DNA of 64,000 bases from Bacteroidota bacterium (GTDB taxonomy: Bacteria; Bacteroidota; Bacteroidia; Bacteroidales; Paludibacteraceae). The stretch covers positions 124,001 through 188,000 of the forward strand of contig JAJYBB010000001.1 in NCBI GenBank assembly GCA_021779195.1. Direction: 5' to 3'. This document shows positions 24,200 to 33,320 of the stretch, piece by piece. The position numbers and the translations under genes were made by a program. The notes under the pieces were generated by a model. The model was not told the origin of the DNA. It worked only from the letters and a program-made list of their open reading frames with translations, and did not search any database. How positions within the stretch are numbered: position 1 is the stretch's first letter; every line of letters starts with the position of its first letter.

Positions 24200-27100
24200 T
24201 TAATTTTTGGGAATCGTAATTTTAAAGGTAGTACCTTGAGAATGAATTGATACAAAGCTGATGGTACCTCCTGAAAGCTCGATGATATTCTTAGCTATGG
24301 CAAGTCCTAAACCCATCCCATTTGATTTTGTAGTAAAATTTGGTACAAAAAGCCGATCTTTTATTTCATTGGGGATCCCGTTACCATTATCACTTATATC
24401 AATTTGCACCTCACTATCATTTTCTGAAAGTTGAATTTTTATCGTACCTTCTTTCTCTTCAGGAATAGCCTGCAAAGCGTTTTTGAGCAAATTATTAAAC
24501 ACCTGAACCAACTGCTCAGGATCGGCATATACCCAAACTTCATTTTCAGGTCCTTCGTAAATTACATCTACCGATTCGTGATTGTTTGAAAAAAGTTGTG
24601 ATACGGAATAAAGCCTTAATGCAATATCTACTCGTTCAAAATGCGCTTCAGGCATACGTGCAAAATTTGAAAACGTACCTGCAATGCGCGACAAATTGTC
24701 AATTTGTTCGATCAACATGGAGGTAGATTTCTTAAAATATTCATCAAAACGCACATCTCCCGAATTTTTCGTTCGCTGCAATTGCTGAATAGTTAATTTC
24801 ATTGGTGTCAGCGGATTGTTAATTTCATGTGCAACCTGGCGAGCCATCGATTTCCATGCAGTTTCACGTTCTGACTGGGCGAGCAAACGGGCACTTTGTT
24901 CTAACTCATCGAGGGTTCGGTTATACTGAGCCACTAATTGACCAATTTCATCTTTTATCCGATAGTCAATTTTTTCATTTCTTTGTCCCAAACGCATTTC
25001 CTTCAACTTATTTTCAATCATAATTAATGGTGCCGATAACTGTTTTCCGATTAACAGACTGATTAAAACTGCCAAAACAATAATTATTAAATAAATATGA
25101 ATTATTACCGATAAAAAGCCTTCTATCTCTGTTTGTATCTCGTCCTGACTGAAAAATTGAGGAACTGCAATAAACCCAATTTGAACGTAATCGCCATTAT
25201 AAAAATCAGTATAACCGGTCAGATATTTCAAGTTACCAATATTTTCGTACTGATTCAAATTCCCTTTGGCTGAAAACATGGGTAGAGGCGCTATTCGTCG
25301 GCTGATTAATCCTTTGTTAAATATAATCGGTTGGGAACTGCCGATTAGATGGCCTTGATTGTCGTAAACATGAATGTCTGTATGATAAATATATGAAAGA
25401 TCTTGCAAGTCGAAATTCAGATTTTGCGAATTCGATGCATTTAAATCCTGATTCCAATAATACATATCTTGCAAGGCTTTTTGAATATAAGTCTTTTTGC
25501 TTTCAAGATCAGTAATTTGTTCTTGCCTATATTTTTCCTGAATAAAATTAACTGAAACATAAAAAATTGCTATAAAACTAATTATCAGTAATAACAAAAA
25601 AGAATATTGGAATTTAGAAGTAAAACCAATTCTATAATTTTGTTTATGATTGATCAATTTATAAATCCTGATAAAAAGCCAACTCAACAAGAAATAGCCC
25701 AAGAACGTGTAAATAAAATAAAATACATAATCGAAAGGTCTATAGGGCTGCTCGTCTGTTATAACAATATATGAAATGCGATTGGGAGCATAAATATAAT
25801 TAATTTGAGTGTTGAAAATAAATTTAAAGAAATCGACATTTGTTCGGGGTATCCAATTACTCAAAACAGGATGATCTACTTTTCCGGAAGAATAAACTAA
25901 CTTTCCACGCTCATATTTGGCTATGCCGATATTCATTTGAGACTGAATATCAGAAGTAGAAGCGATTAACAAATTTGGAAAACTATAGCTTTTAAAGTTT
26001 CGGCGCGGGTAAAATTCCATATAAAAAGTCATCGAATCGGATTTTGCCGATAGCGTAGGGAAAACACCGATATACGACATGTTGTTTTGATTTGCAGGAA
26101 CACTATAAAAATGCGTTTGCTTAATTCGCTTTCCGACCGATGAAACGAATTCATCATATTCATTATATGTATCTGAATGATTTCGGGCGGCATTTAAACG
26201 CATATCATACTTGTTCCAAAACCCGCGTAGATATTTTATATTCATATAATTACTGGCAGCCACCAACGAATCGGATCGAGCAATCAATTTAGGCAATTTC
26301 CGATCATGTCCGATTTGCACATCTAGTTCTTCGAGCAATATTTCGGCCATTCTATCATTTTCGGTGTTGCCATTAATAGCGATATTTTGAGCTAAAATCC
26401 TGTATTTATTCCATTTATTTTGTTCAGAAAAAATATATGAATTCCACAACACGAAAATTGTAAAAACAAATATCCATGGAACCAAAAATCCATAAATATT
26501 TTTGGTTGAACGAAACAATGCAGGCAAATACAATACCAATAAACCAACAACAAACCAAACAGTAATATTTAGGGCAAGAAAAGGAGCATACAAATAAAGT
26601 ACACCAAACATGAAAACAGAAATACCCAAATCAGTACCTAATTCGTACATAATAATTCTCTTTTGATTTAAGAATCTATGTGTACGGAAAAACAACAGCC
26701 CCAATCCTATTCCCCAAAGTAAAATTAACCCGTGAGCCCAAACACTCATTATTGAAAAATCCTCTAAACGAAGGATATTCATTTGAATGCTTGAATGATA
26801 AATCAACCCACTTAAAATAAAATAAAACAGTCCAAAATATAAAGCATATACAATTTGACGGAAAATTCGTTTTAGCCAATTGTCAGATCTTGATTCGCGA
26901 ACATGAAACCGATATACATAAAGCGAATCCAATACGAAAAGTGTTGCCACAGTTAAATGTACGAGTGATGATAACAACCGGTTGGAAGCATACTGAAATG
27001 AAGAAAAATGCTTATTTAAAAATAATAATGATGGAAAGTTGAAGTACAAACATAAAAACAAAACAATCCCAACCAATGCAACTAAAAGTATAAAAGTTCT

Positions 27101-27814
27101 ATACGGTATTTGCTTCCGATTCAATAAAAAAGAAAAACGAGCAAATAAAATAAAGAAAAAAATATACGCCAAAGCAAAAGCGATAAATCCGACAGACGCC
27201 CAAAGCTCATTATAAATGGGCACATTAGGTTGAACAAATGAAAACAGATAATTACCCTTAGCATCACTCACAGCCCAAGTGTCTTTTTTACTACCCTCAA
27301 CAAGTTGAATTTTTTTATCAAAATAAAACCCTCGTGCAAATCGATTGTTTAATTCAGAATTTTCAAAAGGATAATTATATTTCAGCAATATAACTGGAAC
27401 AATTCGAAGTGAATCGAACTGAACCGAACGAAAAAGGCAATAGGCATTCGGGAGCTGCGTAAAACGCCAGGTAGTATCTAAGGTTATATTACTGACATCT
27501 AACTGATTACTTGACCAAAAAACCAATCGGTTGCCTTTGAATACAAAATACGCAATATCATCGTCCGAAAATGGATAATGAATCAAAGAATCAATCGGCG
27601 AATGGGCTAATTTAATTTTCAATTCATTTGTCGTACGCTGCACTTCATCAAATTTTTGATTTAATTGTGACTTAAATTCCCGAATTCGAATCAAATGTTC
27701 AGGTGACTTTTCGTAAAAATAAGTACAAAATAATCCTGCAATGATACTTATTATCAGTGCAATAAAAAAATTACGATTTATTTTGTCATTATTTTTACCC
27801 ATAGTTTTATTCAA
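24200..27814 (-). CDS. Large membrane sensor histidine kinase
   Basis: A 1,204-residue protein (or 1,200 from the ATG at 27802). A first span at about residues 14-33 is followed by an extracytoplasmic stretch, then a cluster of about eight spans (about 205-455), a second extracytoplasmic domain (about 470-710), two more spans (about 720-785), a third sensor domain, and a last span (VIIHIYLIIIVLAVLISLLIG). HAMP follows, then the H box ARQVAHEINNPLTPMKL with His996, the N box NNLLKNALQAI (Asn1112), G1 DNGNGIP and G2 GMGLGLAIAK. The H-box wording is like that of NtrY-type kinases. No response regulator is adjacent. It is 11 nt downstream of rlmH and so probably co-transcribed with it. The signal is unknown. 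Confidence 0.92.
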   Translation of the reverse strand: MNKTMGKNNDKINRNFFIALIISIIAGLFCTYFYEKSPEHLIRIREFKSQLNQKFDEVQRTTNELKIKLAHSPIDSLIHYPFSDDDIAYFVFKGNRLVFWSSNQLDVSNITLDTTWRFTQLPNAYCLFRSVQFDSLRIVPVILLKYNYPFENSELNNRFARGFYFDKKIQLVEGSKKDTWAVSDAKGNYLFSFVQPNVPIYNELWASVGFIAFALAYIFFFILFARFSFLLNRKQIPYRTFILLVALVGIVLFLCLYFNFPSLLFLNKHFSSFQYASNRLLSSLVHLTVATLFVLDSLYVYRFHVRESRSDNWLKRIFRQIVYALYFGLFYFILSGLIYHSSIQMNILRLEDFSIMSVWAHGLILLWGIGLGLLFFRTHRFLNQKRIIMYELGTDLGISVFMFGVLYLYAPFLALNITVWFVVGLLVLYLPALFRSTKNIYGFLVPWIFVFTIFVLWNSYIFSEQNKWNKYRILAQNIAINGNTENDRMAEILLEELDVQIGHDRKLPKLIARSDSLVAASNYMNIKYLRGFWNKYDMRLNAARNHSDTYNEYDEFVSSVGKRIKQTHFYSVPANQNNMSYIGVFPTLSAKSDSMTFYMEFYPRRNFKSYSFPNLLIASTSDIQSQMNIGIAKYERGKLVYSSGKVDHPVLSNWIPRTNVDFFKFIFNTQINYIYAPNRISYIVITDEQPYRPFDYVFYFIYTFLGYFLLSWLFIRIYKLINHKQNYRIGFTSKFQYSFLLLLIISFIAIFYVSVNFIQEKYRQEQITDLESKKTYIQKALQDMYYWNQDLNASNSQNLNFDLQDLSYIYHTDIHVYDNQGHLIGSSQPIIFNKGLISRRIAPLPMFSAKGNLNQYENIGNLKYLTGYTDFYNGDYVQIGFIAVPQFFSQDEIQTEIEGFLSVIIHIYLIIIVLAVLISLLIGKQLSAPLIMIENKLKEMRLGQRNEKIDYRIKDEIGQLVAQYNRTLDELEQSARLLAQSERETAWKSMARQVAHEINNPLTPMKLTIQQLQRTKNSGDVRFDEYFKKSTSMLIEQIDNLSRIAGTFSNFARMPEAHFERVDIALRLYSVSQLFSNNHESVDVIYEGPENEVWVYADPEQLVQVFNNLLKNALQAIPEEKEGTIKIQLSENDSEVQIDISDNGNGIPNEIKDRLFVPNFTTKSNGMGLGLAIAKNIIELSGGTISFVSIHSQGTTFKITIPKN

Positions 27815-27825
27815 AATAACTAAAA

Positions 27826-28299
27826 TTATTCATGATGATAAGGTTCTCCTTTCAGAATAGTCATTGCCCGATAAAGTTGTTCAACAAATATCAGACGTAC
27901 CATTTGATGGGAAAAAGTCATAGATGAAAGCGAAAGCAACGCATCGGCATATTGAAGCACTTTTGGAGAAAATCCATATGAACCTCCTACTACAAAAACT
28001 ATGCGTTTATACGAACCAAGCAATTTCTTAGATAAAAAATCCGAAAACCCAACAGAAGAATATTGTTTACCTTTATCATGAAGTAAAATCACGTGATCGG
28101 TCGATTCCAATAACTTGAGAATTAAATCCGCTTCTTTTTCACATTGTTCAGCCATCGAAAGGTTTCTATTATTTTTCAATTCAGGTATTACAACCATTTC
28201 AAAAGGCACATAAAATCTTAGGCGGCTTTGATAGTTTTCAATAAGTTTAATCAAATAATTATCAGTAGTTTTCCCTACCATTAACAATGTTATCTTCAT
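27826..28299 (-). CDS. rlmH: RlmH, 23S rRNA pseudouridine-1915 N3-methyltransferase
   Basis: A 157-residue SPOUT-class methyltransferase of the usual family length. The conserved C-terminal knot is seen in IVFVVGGSYGFSPKV, LSLSSMTFSHQMVRLIFVEQ and the end YRAMTILKGEPYHHE. It methylates a pseudouridine in helix 69 of 23S rRNA on assembled 70S ribosomes. It precedes the sensor kinase gene on the same strand and is divergent from the DUF4783-nadC pair. Confidence 0.95.
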   Translation of the reverse strand: MKITLLMVGKTTDNYLIKLIENYQSRLRFYVPFEMVVIPELKNNRNLSMAEQCEKEADLILKLLESTDHVILLHDKGKQYSSVGFSDFLSKKLLGSYKRIVFVVGGSYGFSPKVLQYADALLSLSSMTFSHQMVRLIFVEQLYRAMTILKGEPYHHE

Positions 28300-28359
28300 T
28301 AATATGTCGCTTTACCGGATTCTGGCTTATTATTTGCAGGATAAAAAACAAAGAGAAAA

Positions 28360-28392
28360 TTTGGGATTATTCATCAAATTCATCTACTTTTG
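28360..28392 (+). promoter_or_regulatory. Promoter of the DUF4783-nadC operon
   Basis: TTTG at 28360-28363 and TACTTTTG at 28385-28392 are separated by 21 nt and match the Bacteroidota -33/-7 pair. The predicted transcript start (near 28399) lies downstream of the first in-frame ATG at 28304, which rules that start out. Confidence 0.7.
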
Positions 28393-28486
28393 TAAAACAA
28401 AATGCAAATCATTTGCAAATATGGCATTTTTAAAGGAGAAATTGTTTCAAATTAAAAATGTTTTTGCAAAAAAACAAAAAAACATC

Positions 28487-28876
28487 ATGAAAACATTTCA
28501 CTTCATGTTAATCTTTTTCTGCATGTCGTTAGTTACACCAATGGCAAAAGCACAAAATTCCGAAATTCCGGCAGAAATTATGACTGCTTTCGACGATGGA
28601 AACGTTAGCCAGCTTACAAAATACCTTAATTCGAATGTAGAATTGGTAATCGAGACCAAAAATGATGTTTTTAGTAAACAGCAAGCAAGCAGTATAATTG
28701 CAGATTTTTTTAGAAAAAATAAAGTGCTTAATTTCCAATTACTTCACAAAGGAAATAAAGATGCAGCCAGCTTTGCTATCGGTGTTTTAAAAACTACCAC
28801 CGGAAACTTCAGAGTGTACGTTCTCACCCGAAAAAATGAAATTCAACAACTCAGAATAGAACCCTCGAATGATTGA
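28487..28876 (+). CDS. DUF4783 secreted protein
   Basis: A 129-residue protein starting at ATG 28487 (MKTFHFMLIFFCMSLVTPMAKAQ, a signal peptide). ATGs further upstream in frame (28304, 28421) are less likely; the first lies ahead of the promoter. The mature part, with AEIMTAFDDGNVSQLTKYL and SSIIADFFRKNKVLNFQLLH, resembles the DUF4783 family of small NTF2-like secreted proteins. Its function is unknown. Its stop overlaps the start of nadC by 8 nt, and this pairing is widespread in Bacteroidota. Confidence 0.82.
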   Translation: MKTFHFMLIFFCMSLVTPMAKAQNSEIPAEIMTAFDDGNVSQLTKYLNSNVELVIETKNDVFSKQQASSIIADFFRKNKVLNFQLLHKGNKDAASFAIGVLKTTTGNFRVYVLTRKNEIQQLRIEPSND

Positions 28877-29708
28877 CAATTTAAAAGAAATGATTCCGCT
28901 GTGGTTTGCCGAAGACATTGGTGATGGCGATCACACAACTCTCTCCTGCATTCCGGATAATGCGTTCGGAAAATCACAATTAATTATCAAAGAAAATGGC
29001 GTTTTAGCAGGACTCGAAGTTGCCCGTGAAATTTTCAGAGCCTTTGACCCTGAACTCAAAATGACTGTTTTCATTTCGGATGGCACTGACGTGAAAATTG
29101 GCGACGTAGCTTTTGTCGTTGAAGGTAAAATACGCTCACTTCTTCAAACAGAAAGACTTATGCTGAACGTTATGCAACGCATGAGTGGAATTGCTACCCG
29201 AACACGTGAATATGTAAAAGCGTTGGAAGGCACTCGAACCCGTGTTCTCGACACCCGAAAAACAACTCCAGGATTACGCCTGCTCGAAAAAGAAGCTGTA
29301 CGCATTGGCGGTGGAGTTAATCACCGTATTGGACTTTTCGACATGATATTACTGAAAGATAACCATGTGGATTTTGCCGGAGGTATTCCAAACGCGATTA
29401 ATCGTGCAAAAAAATACCTGAAAGAAAAAGGCAAAAACTTGAAAATAGAAATTGAAGTCAGAAATTTTGATGAATTAAATCAGGTAGTGCAAACCGGTGG
29501 CGTTGATAGAATAATGCTCGATAATTTTAATCCCGAAAATACGCGTAAAGCAGTATCAATCATCGATGGAAAATATGAAATCGAATCGTCGGGAGGAATT
29601 ACTTTTGACACAATGAAAGCATATGCCGACTGTGGCGTCGATTTTATATCGGTTGGTGCATTAACTCACTCAGTTAAAAGCTTAGACATGAGCTTTAAGG
29701 CCATGTGA
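28869..29708 (+). CDS. nadC: NadC, nicotinate-nucleotide pyrophosphorylase (carboxylating)
   Basis: A 279-residue quinolinate phosphoribosyltransferase. The N-terminal sandwich domain has EDIGDGDHTTLSC. The barrel contains LNVMQRMSGIATRTREYV, TRVLDTRKTTPGLR with the phosphoribosyl pyrophosphate site, GGGVNHRIGLFDMILLKDNH and the IEIEVRNFDEL segment. It converts quinolinate and PRPP to nicotinate mononucleotide in NAD synthesis. No nadA or nadB is present in the window. The start overlaps the end of the DUF4783 gene, so coupling is likely. Confidence 0.96.
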   Translation: MIDNLKEMIPLWFAEDIGDGDHTTLSCIPDNAFGKSQLIIKENGVLAGLEVAREIFRAFDPELKMTVFISDGTDVKIGDVAFVVEGKIRSLLQTERLMLNVMQRMSGIATRTREYVKALEGTRTRVLDTRKTTPGLRLLEKEAVRIGGGVNHRIGLFDMILLKDNHVDFAGGIPNAINRAKKYLKEKGKNLKIEIEVRNFDELNQVVQTGGVDRIMLDNFNPENTRKAVSIIDGKYEIESSGGITFDTMKAYADCGVDFISVGALTHSVKSLDMSFKAM

Positions 29709-29867
29709 TTACTTAGCGGTTGTCATTCGCAAATCGGTTCTATCAACTTGAAGCGTACAGAAAAGTGATACCATAAAAGAAATTCATATTGAACAAATTT
29801 CATTTAAGAATGCATAAACCATTGTTTATCGATTTTTATCCGATTGATTCAATTTATGAGGCAAATA

Positions 29868-30611
29868 TTAATCAATAAATCCCTGCATTCGAAGCACTTG
29901 TAAAAACTTTTCCGAAAAGAATTCGTTATTTGCTTTTGTATAACGAATATCAGTAAAAACCTGAGCAAGGGTTGATTTTTGATTTTCAATTATAAATTGT
30001 CGGTTTAAAGGATCTGATTCTTTTTCAGCATAAAATGAATCGATTTCTGCATCCGAAAAATGTTGGTAAGTTTCACGATGAACGATTGCTTTTAGCGGTA
30101 AACGATCTGTCAATAATGGATCTTCAGCAGGATATCCAACAGTTATAGTAGTAATCGGTACGACTAATTCCGGTAAATTTAATGCTTCGATGATTTCTCC
30201 GGCATTGTAAGTTGTAGTTCCCAAATAACAAATGCCAAGCCCTTTACTTTCAGCAGCCACACAAAATTGTTGCGCTAAAATGACTGCATCGATGGCAGCA
30301 GCCATAAATGATTGAAAATTAGCATAACCTGGTTGAGCCTGACGCATTTCACACCATTTAGTAAACCGGTTAAAATCAGCACAGAAAGTAAGCACAACCG
30401 GGGCATTTACTACCATTGCCTGATTAAAATGAGCCGGAGCAAGTTGTTTTTTCAGATCATCTTCTGTAGTAAGAACAATGCTGTAAGTTTGCATATTCCC
30501 TGTGTTTGAAGCTCTACAGGCAGTCTCAAGCAGTTGATTCAGCAGATCGGAATCAATTGCCTTTCCGGAATATTTCCGTATGCTACGATGTTGATTAAAA
30601 ATCTCGAACAT
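29868..30611 (-). CDS. Nitroreductase-family NADPH-dependent flavin oxidoreductase
   Basis: A 247-residue protein of the NfsA/FRP-like group. The FMN-binding opening is HRSIRKYSGKAIDSDLLNQL, with CRASNTGNMQTYSIV; later parts are GLGICYLGTTTYNAGEIIEA and VVPITTITVGYPAEDP. The C-terminal extension (RETYQHFSDAEIDSFYAEKE) fits the NfsA-like subfamily. It would reduce nitro compounds or quinones with NAD(P)H; the physiological substrate is not apparent. It converges with nadC across a 159-nt gap with no visible hairpin. Confidence 0.85.
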   Translation of the reverse strand: MFEIFNQHRSIRKYSGKAIDSDLLNQLLETACRASNTGNMQTYSIVLTTEDDLKKQLAPAHFNQAMVVNAPVVLTFCADFNRFTKWCEMRQAQPGYANFQSFMAAAIDAVILAQQFCVAAESKGLGICYLGTTTYNAGEIIEALNLPELVVPITTITVGYPAEDPLLTDRLPLKAIVHRETYQHFSDAEIDSFYAEKESDPLNRQFIIENQKSTLAQVFTDIRYTKANNEFFSEKFLQVLRMQGFID

Positions 30612-31054
30612 ATTAATGATTAGTTAATTTAAAAATAAAATATAGTCAGAAAAGACAGTTAGAAACGGAAATTATTGATCTTTTTTGAGTTTTAAAACTG
30701 AAAATATTAAAATAAATGTATTATCGCAATAATGCGATGGGCTTTATGCTTTTATGTTGAATAAATCTCGTTTACAGCGAACATTCAAAATAAAAGAAGT
30801 AAAATAATTTACGGGGAATTCAATAAATAAAGGCACACAACCCATAACGATAGCAAAATTTTTTATTATAAATACAAATTGAAAATACTAATAAATTAGT
30901 GCAAATTGAATCAATTTAAAATTTTATAAATCAATAATTTAGAATTAAATCAATCCATCATTAACAGCATGCTCTTCACCATTATATTAAGGGTTTAAAT
31001 CAATATATTATCGTGTACAAAGATAATTATTTCAGACCCGAGTACCAATAAAAA
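30612..31054. other. Intergenic region upstream of the nitroreductase gene
   Basis: AT-rich and without a credible gene on either strand. The only structure I see is a short palindrome at 30723-30738 (6-bp arms ATCGCA/TGCGAT with a 4-nt centre), which could be an operator or chance. Confidence 0.5.
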
Positions 31055-31092
31055 AGAGATAAAATAAGCTCTGTATAAGCTAAATTATCTCT
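31055..31092 (-). terminator. Terminator after gdhA
   Basis: An 8-bp outer stem (31055-31062 with 31085-31092) continues into an imperfect inner stem. On the minus strand it is followed by TTTTTTATT. It lies 35 nt after the gdhA stop. Confidence 0.75.
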
Positions 31093-31127
31093 CATTCTTA
31101 TTTTAGATTTTTATGAAAATGAAAATT

Positions 31128-32462
31128 TTAAATAATCCCTTGTGCCAACATGGCTTTTGCCACTTTTAAAAATCCTGCTACATTTGCGCCTTTCATGTAA
31201 TTAACATATCCATCTTTTTCACGTCCATATTTCACACATTGTGTGTGAATCTCGCTCATAATCTGATGCAGTTTGGCATCAACTTCAGCGGCAGTCCAAG
31301 AAATGTGCATGGCATTTTGAGTCATTTCCAATCCTGAAGTGGCTACTCCACCTGCATTCACGGCTTTGCCCGGCCCATACATGATTTTATTTTCTAAAAA
31401 CAATTCAATTGCTTCTGGAGTACAACCCATATTTGAAATTTCACCAACACAAATTAGACCATTGCTAATAAGCAGTTTAGCATCCATTTCATCTAATTCA
31501 TTTTGTGTAGCACAAGGCAATGCAATATCAACTTTTACTTCCCATGGTCGTCGGTTGGGAATAAAAACAGCACCAAATTTTTCAGCATACGGAGAAACAA
31601 TATCATTGCAAGTGGCACGCAAATCGAGCAAATAATCAATTTTTTCAGCTGAAATTCCATTTTCATCATAAATATATCCATCAGGTCCTGAAATTGTAAC
31701 AACTTTTGCACCCATTTGAGTTGCTTTGGTAATCGCTCCCCAAGCAACGTTACCAAAACCTGAAACGGCAATTGTTTTACCTGAAATTGAATCTCCCGAA
31801 GTTTCAAGCATCTGATTAACAAAGTACAAACCGCCGAAACCCGTTGCCTCGGGGCGAATCAGCGAACCGCCAAACTCAAGACTTTTTCCTGTCAACACAC
31901 CGGTATTTTCGCGGGCTAATTTGCGATACATGCCATATAGATAACCGATTTCGCGACCACCAACTCCAATATCTCCTGCAGGCACATCGGTCTCGGGACC
32001 GATATATCGCCAAAGTTCAATCATATAAGCCTGGCAAAATCGCATCACTTCAGCATCGGATTTACCTTTGGGATTAAAATCTGAACCACCCTTTGCACCA
32101 CCCATAGGTAATGTGGTAAGCGCATTTTTAAAGATTTGTTCGAAGCCAAGAAACTTTAGAATCGAAATATTTACAGAAGGGTGAAAACGCAATCCGCCTT
32201 TGTATGGACCAATCGCATTGTTGAATTGAATGCGATACCCTAAGTTGAGTTGAACCTCACCCCTATCGTCGACCCAAGGTACTTTAAATGTAAAAATACG
32301 ATCAGGTTCGACCAATCGTTCTGCAATTTTGGCTTTTTCAAACTCAGGATGCTGATTGTAGACTTCTTCTATGGTCATCAACACTTCATTAACTGCTTGC
32401 AAATATTCCTTTTCGCCAGGGTGCTTTACCTCAAGTGACTGCATAATTTTTTCGATGTTCAT
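31128..32462 (-). CDS. gdhA: Glutamate dehydrogenase, hexameric NADP-type
   Basis: A 444-residue enzyme of the usual length for the bacterial small hexameric class. Substrate-binding and catalytic lysines lie in QFNNAIGPYKGGLRFHPSV and PMGGAKGGSDFNPKGKSD. The nucleotide domain has AVSGFGNVAWGAI and the segment CVGEISNMGCTPEA. It interconverts 2-oxoglutarate plus ammonium and glutamate, a main ammonium entry in Bacteroidota. It stands alone with its own terminator; the upstream 858 nt contain no gene. Confidence 0.96.
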   Translation of the reverse strand: MNIEKIMQSLEVKHPGEKEYLQAVNEVLMTIEEVYNQHPEFEKAKIAERLVEPDRIFTFKVPWVDDRGEVQLNLGYRIQFNNAIGPYKGGLRFHPSVNISILKFLGFEQIFKNALTTLPMGGAKGGSDFNPKGKSDAEVMRFCQAYMIELWRYIGPETDVPAGDIGVGGREIGYLYGMYRKLARENTGVLTGKSLEFGGSLIRPEATGFGGLYFVNQMLETSGDSISGKTIAVSGFGNVAWGAITKATQMGAKVVTISGPDGYIYDENGISAEKIDYLLDLRATCNDIVSPYAEKFGAVFIPNRRPWEVKVDIALPCATQNELDEMDAKLLISNGLICVGEISNMGCTPEAIELFLENKIMYGPGKAVNAGGVATSGLEMTQNAMHISWTAAEVDAKLHQIMSEIHTQCVKYGREKDGYVNYMKGANVAGFLKVAKAMLAQGII

Positions 32463-33320
32463 AAATCTTTTGACTTTAAAAAGTAAATATATTGAATTTC
32501 AAATATGGCAACGACTATCAATCTGAAAGTAGTAATGAAAAAAAATGAATTATATGTCATTATATTATCTTAATGAAACCACGAAAACTCCTCTAAAACT
32601 ATCATTTAGATGTTGAGTGCAAGTTTAAGCGTTTTATTTCTTATAATCAAATTTCGAACCGAATATTTATATTAAATTTTCAATTCAAATTGACCTAACG
32701 ATTTTCATAAACATATAAAATTGATTTTCTGATATTTAACTCAAACAAGAAAATTGATTTGACATTTTAAAAATTCATAAAATAGTTGATAGTGCGACGA
32801 TCTGTCAAATCAGAAGTATAAGAGATTTAAAGTACATTCAATGGAATTAATAGAAAATTCAACCCATTTTAAATCAATAGTTTATTAAAATTGGAATATC
32901 AACATATTCTTTGCAATTAGAAAACAAATTGAAGACAGAATAAATCATTTACTTATTTCATTTTCACAAGGCAACGCAACGGGCATTCCGGATCGTTATG
33001 AATCGTAAAATTATCAACTAACACGCCAAAATTTAGCCCTTAATTTAATTAGGTTTACTTAACAATGAAATCAGATACAATCTATTAAATAACAACGTAA
33101 AAAGCAGATCAAATATATTATTCTGATTATTAGCCACCTGATTTATCCGTTGAGCATAGCAAAAAACTCATTTCAAACCATTTGTAGAAAGTGAATTTAG
33201 GTTTTATAACTTTGCATATCCTAGTCGATCATAAATTTTTGTATCTTTGTACGCTCATTCTGAAGCATCCATAAGATACCTGATTGCTGCATTTGAAAGA
33301 TTAATATTTAACATATACTT
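32463..33320. other. Long non-coding region between gdhA and the putative porin
   Basis: An 858-nt region that is strongly AT-rich and interrupted by stops in all frames. I recognise no RNA gene. The right end holds promoter-like elements for the porin gene: TTTG at 33181-33184 with TAACTTTG at 33207-33214, and a second -7-like TATCTTTG at 33242-33249. The rest is unexplained; it may hold the control region of gdhA or decayed sequence. Confidence 0.5.
33181..33214 (+). promoter_or_regulatory. Putative promoter of the porin-metA gene group
   Basis: TTTG at 33181-33184 and TAACTTTG at 33207-33214 are spaced by 22 nt. A second candidate -7 element, TATCTTTG, lies at 33242-33249 without a clear -33 partner. 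Both point toward the porin gene. Confidence 0.5.

Noticed and set aside
28304-28486. N-terminal extension of the DUF4783 protein from ATG 28304
   Set aside because: It runs through a well-formed promoter at 28360-28392, and the shorter start gives a proper signal peptide.
30723-30738. 16-bp palindrome-like site upstream of the nitroreductase
   Set aside because: Arms of only 6 bp in AT-rich DNA and more than 100 nt from the start codon; too weak to call an operator.
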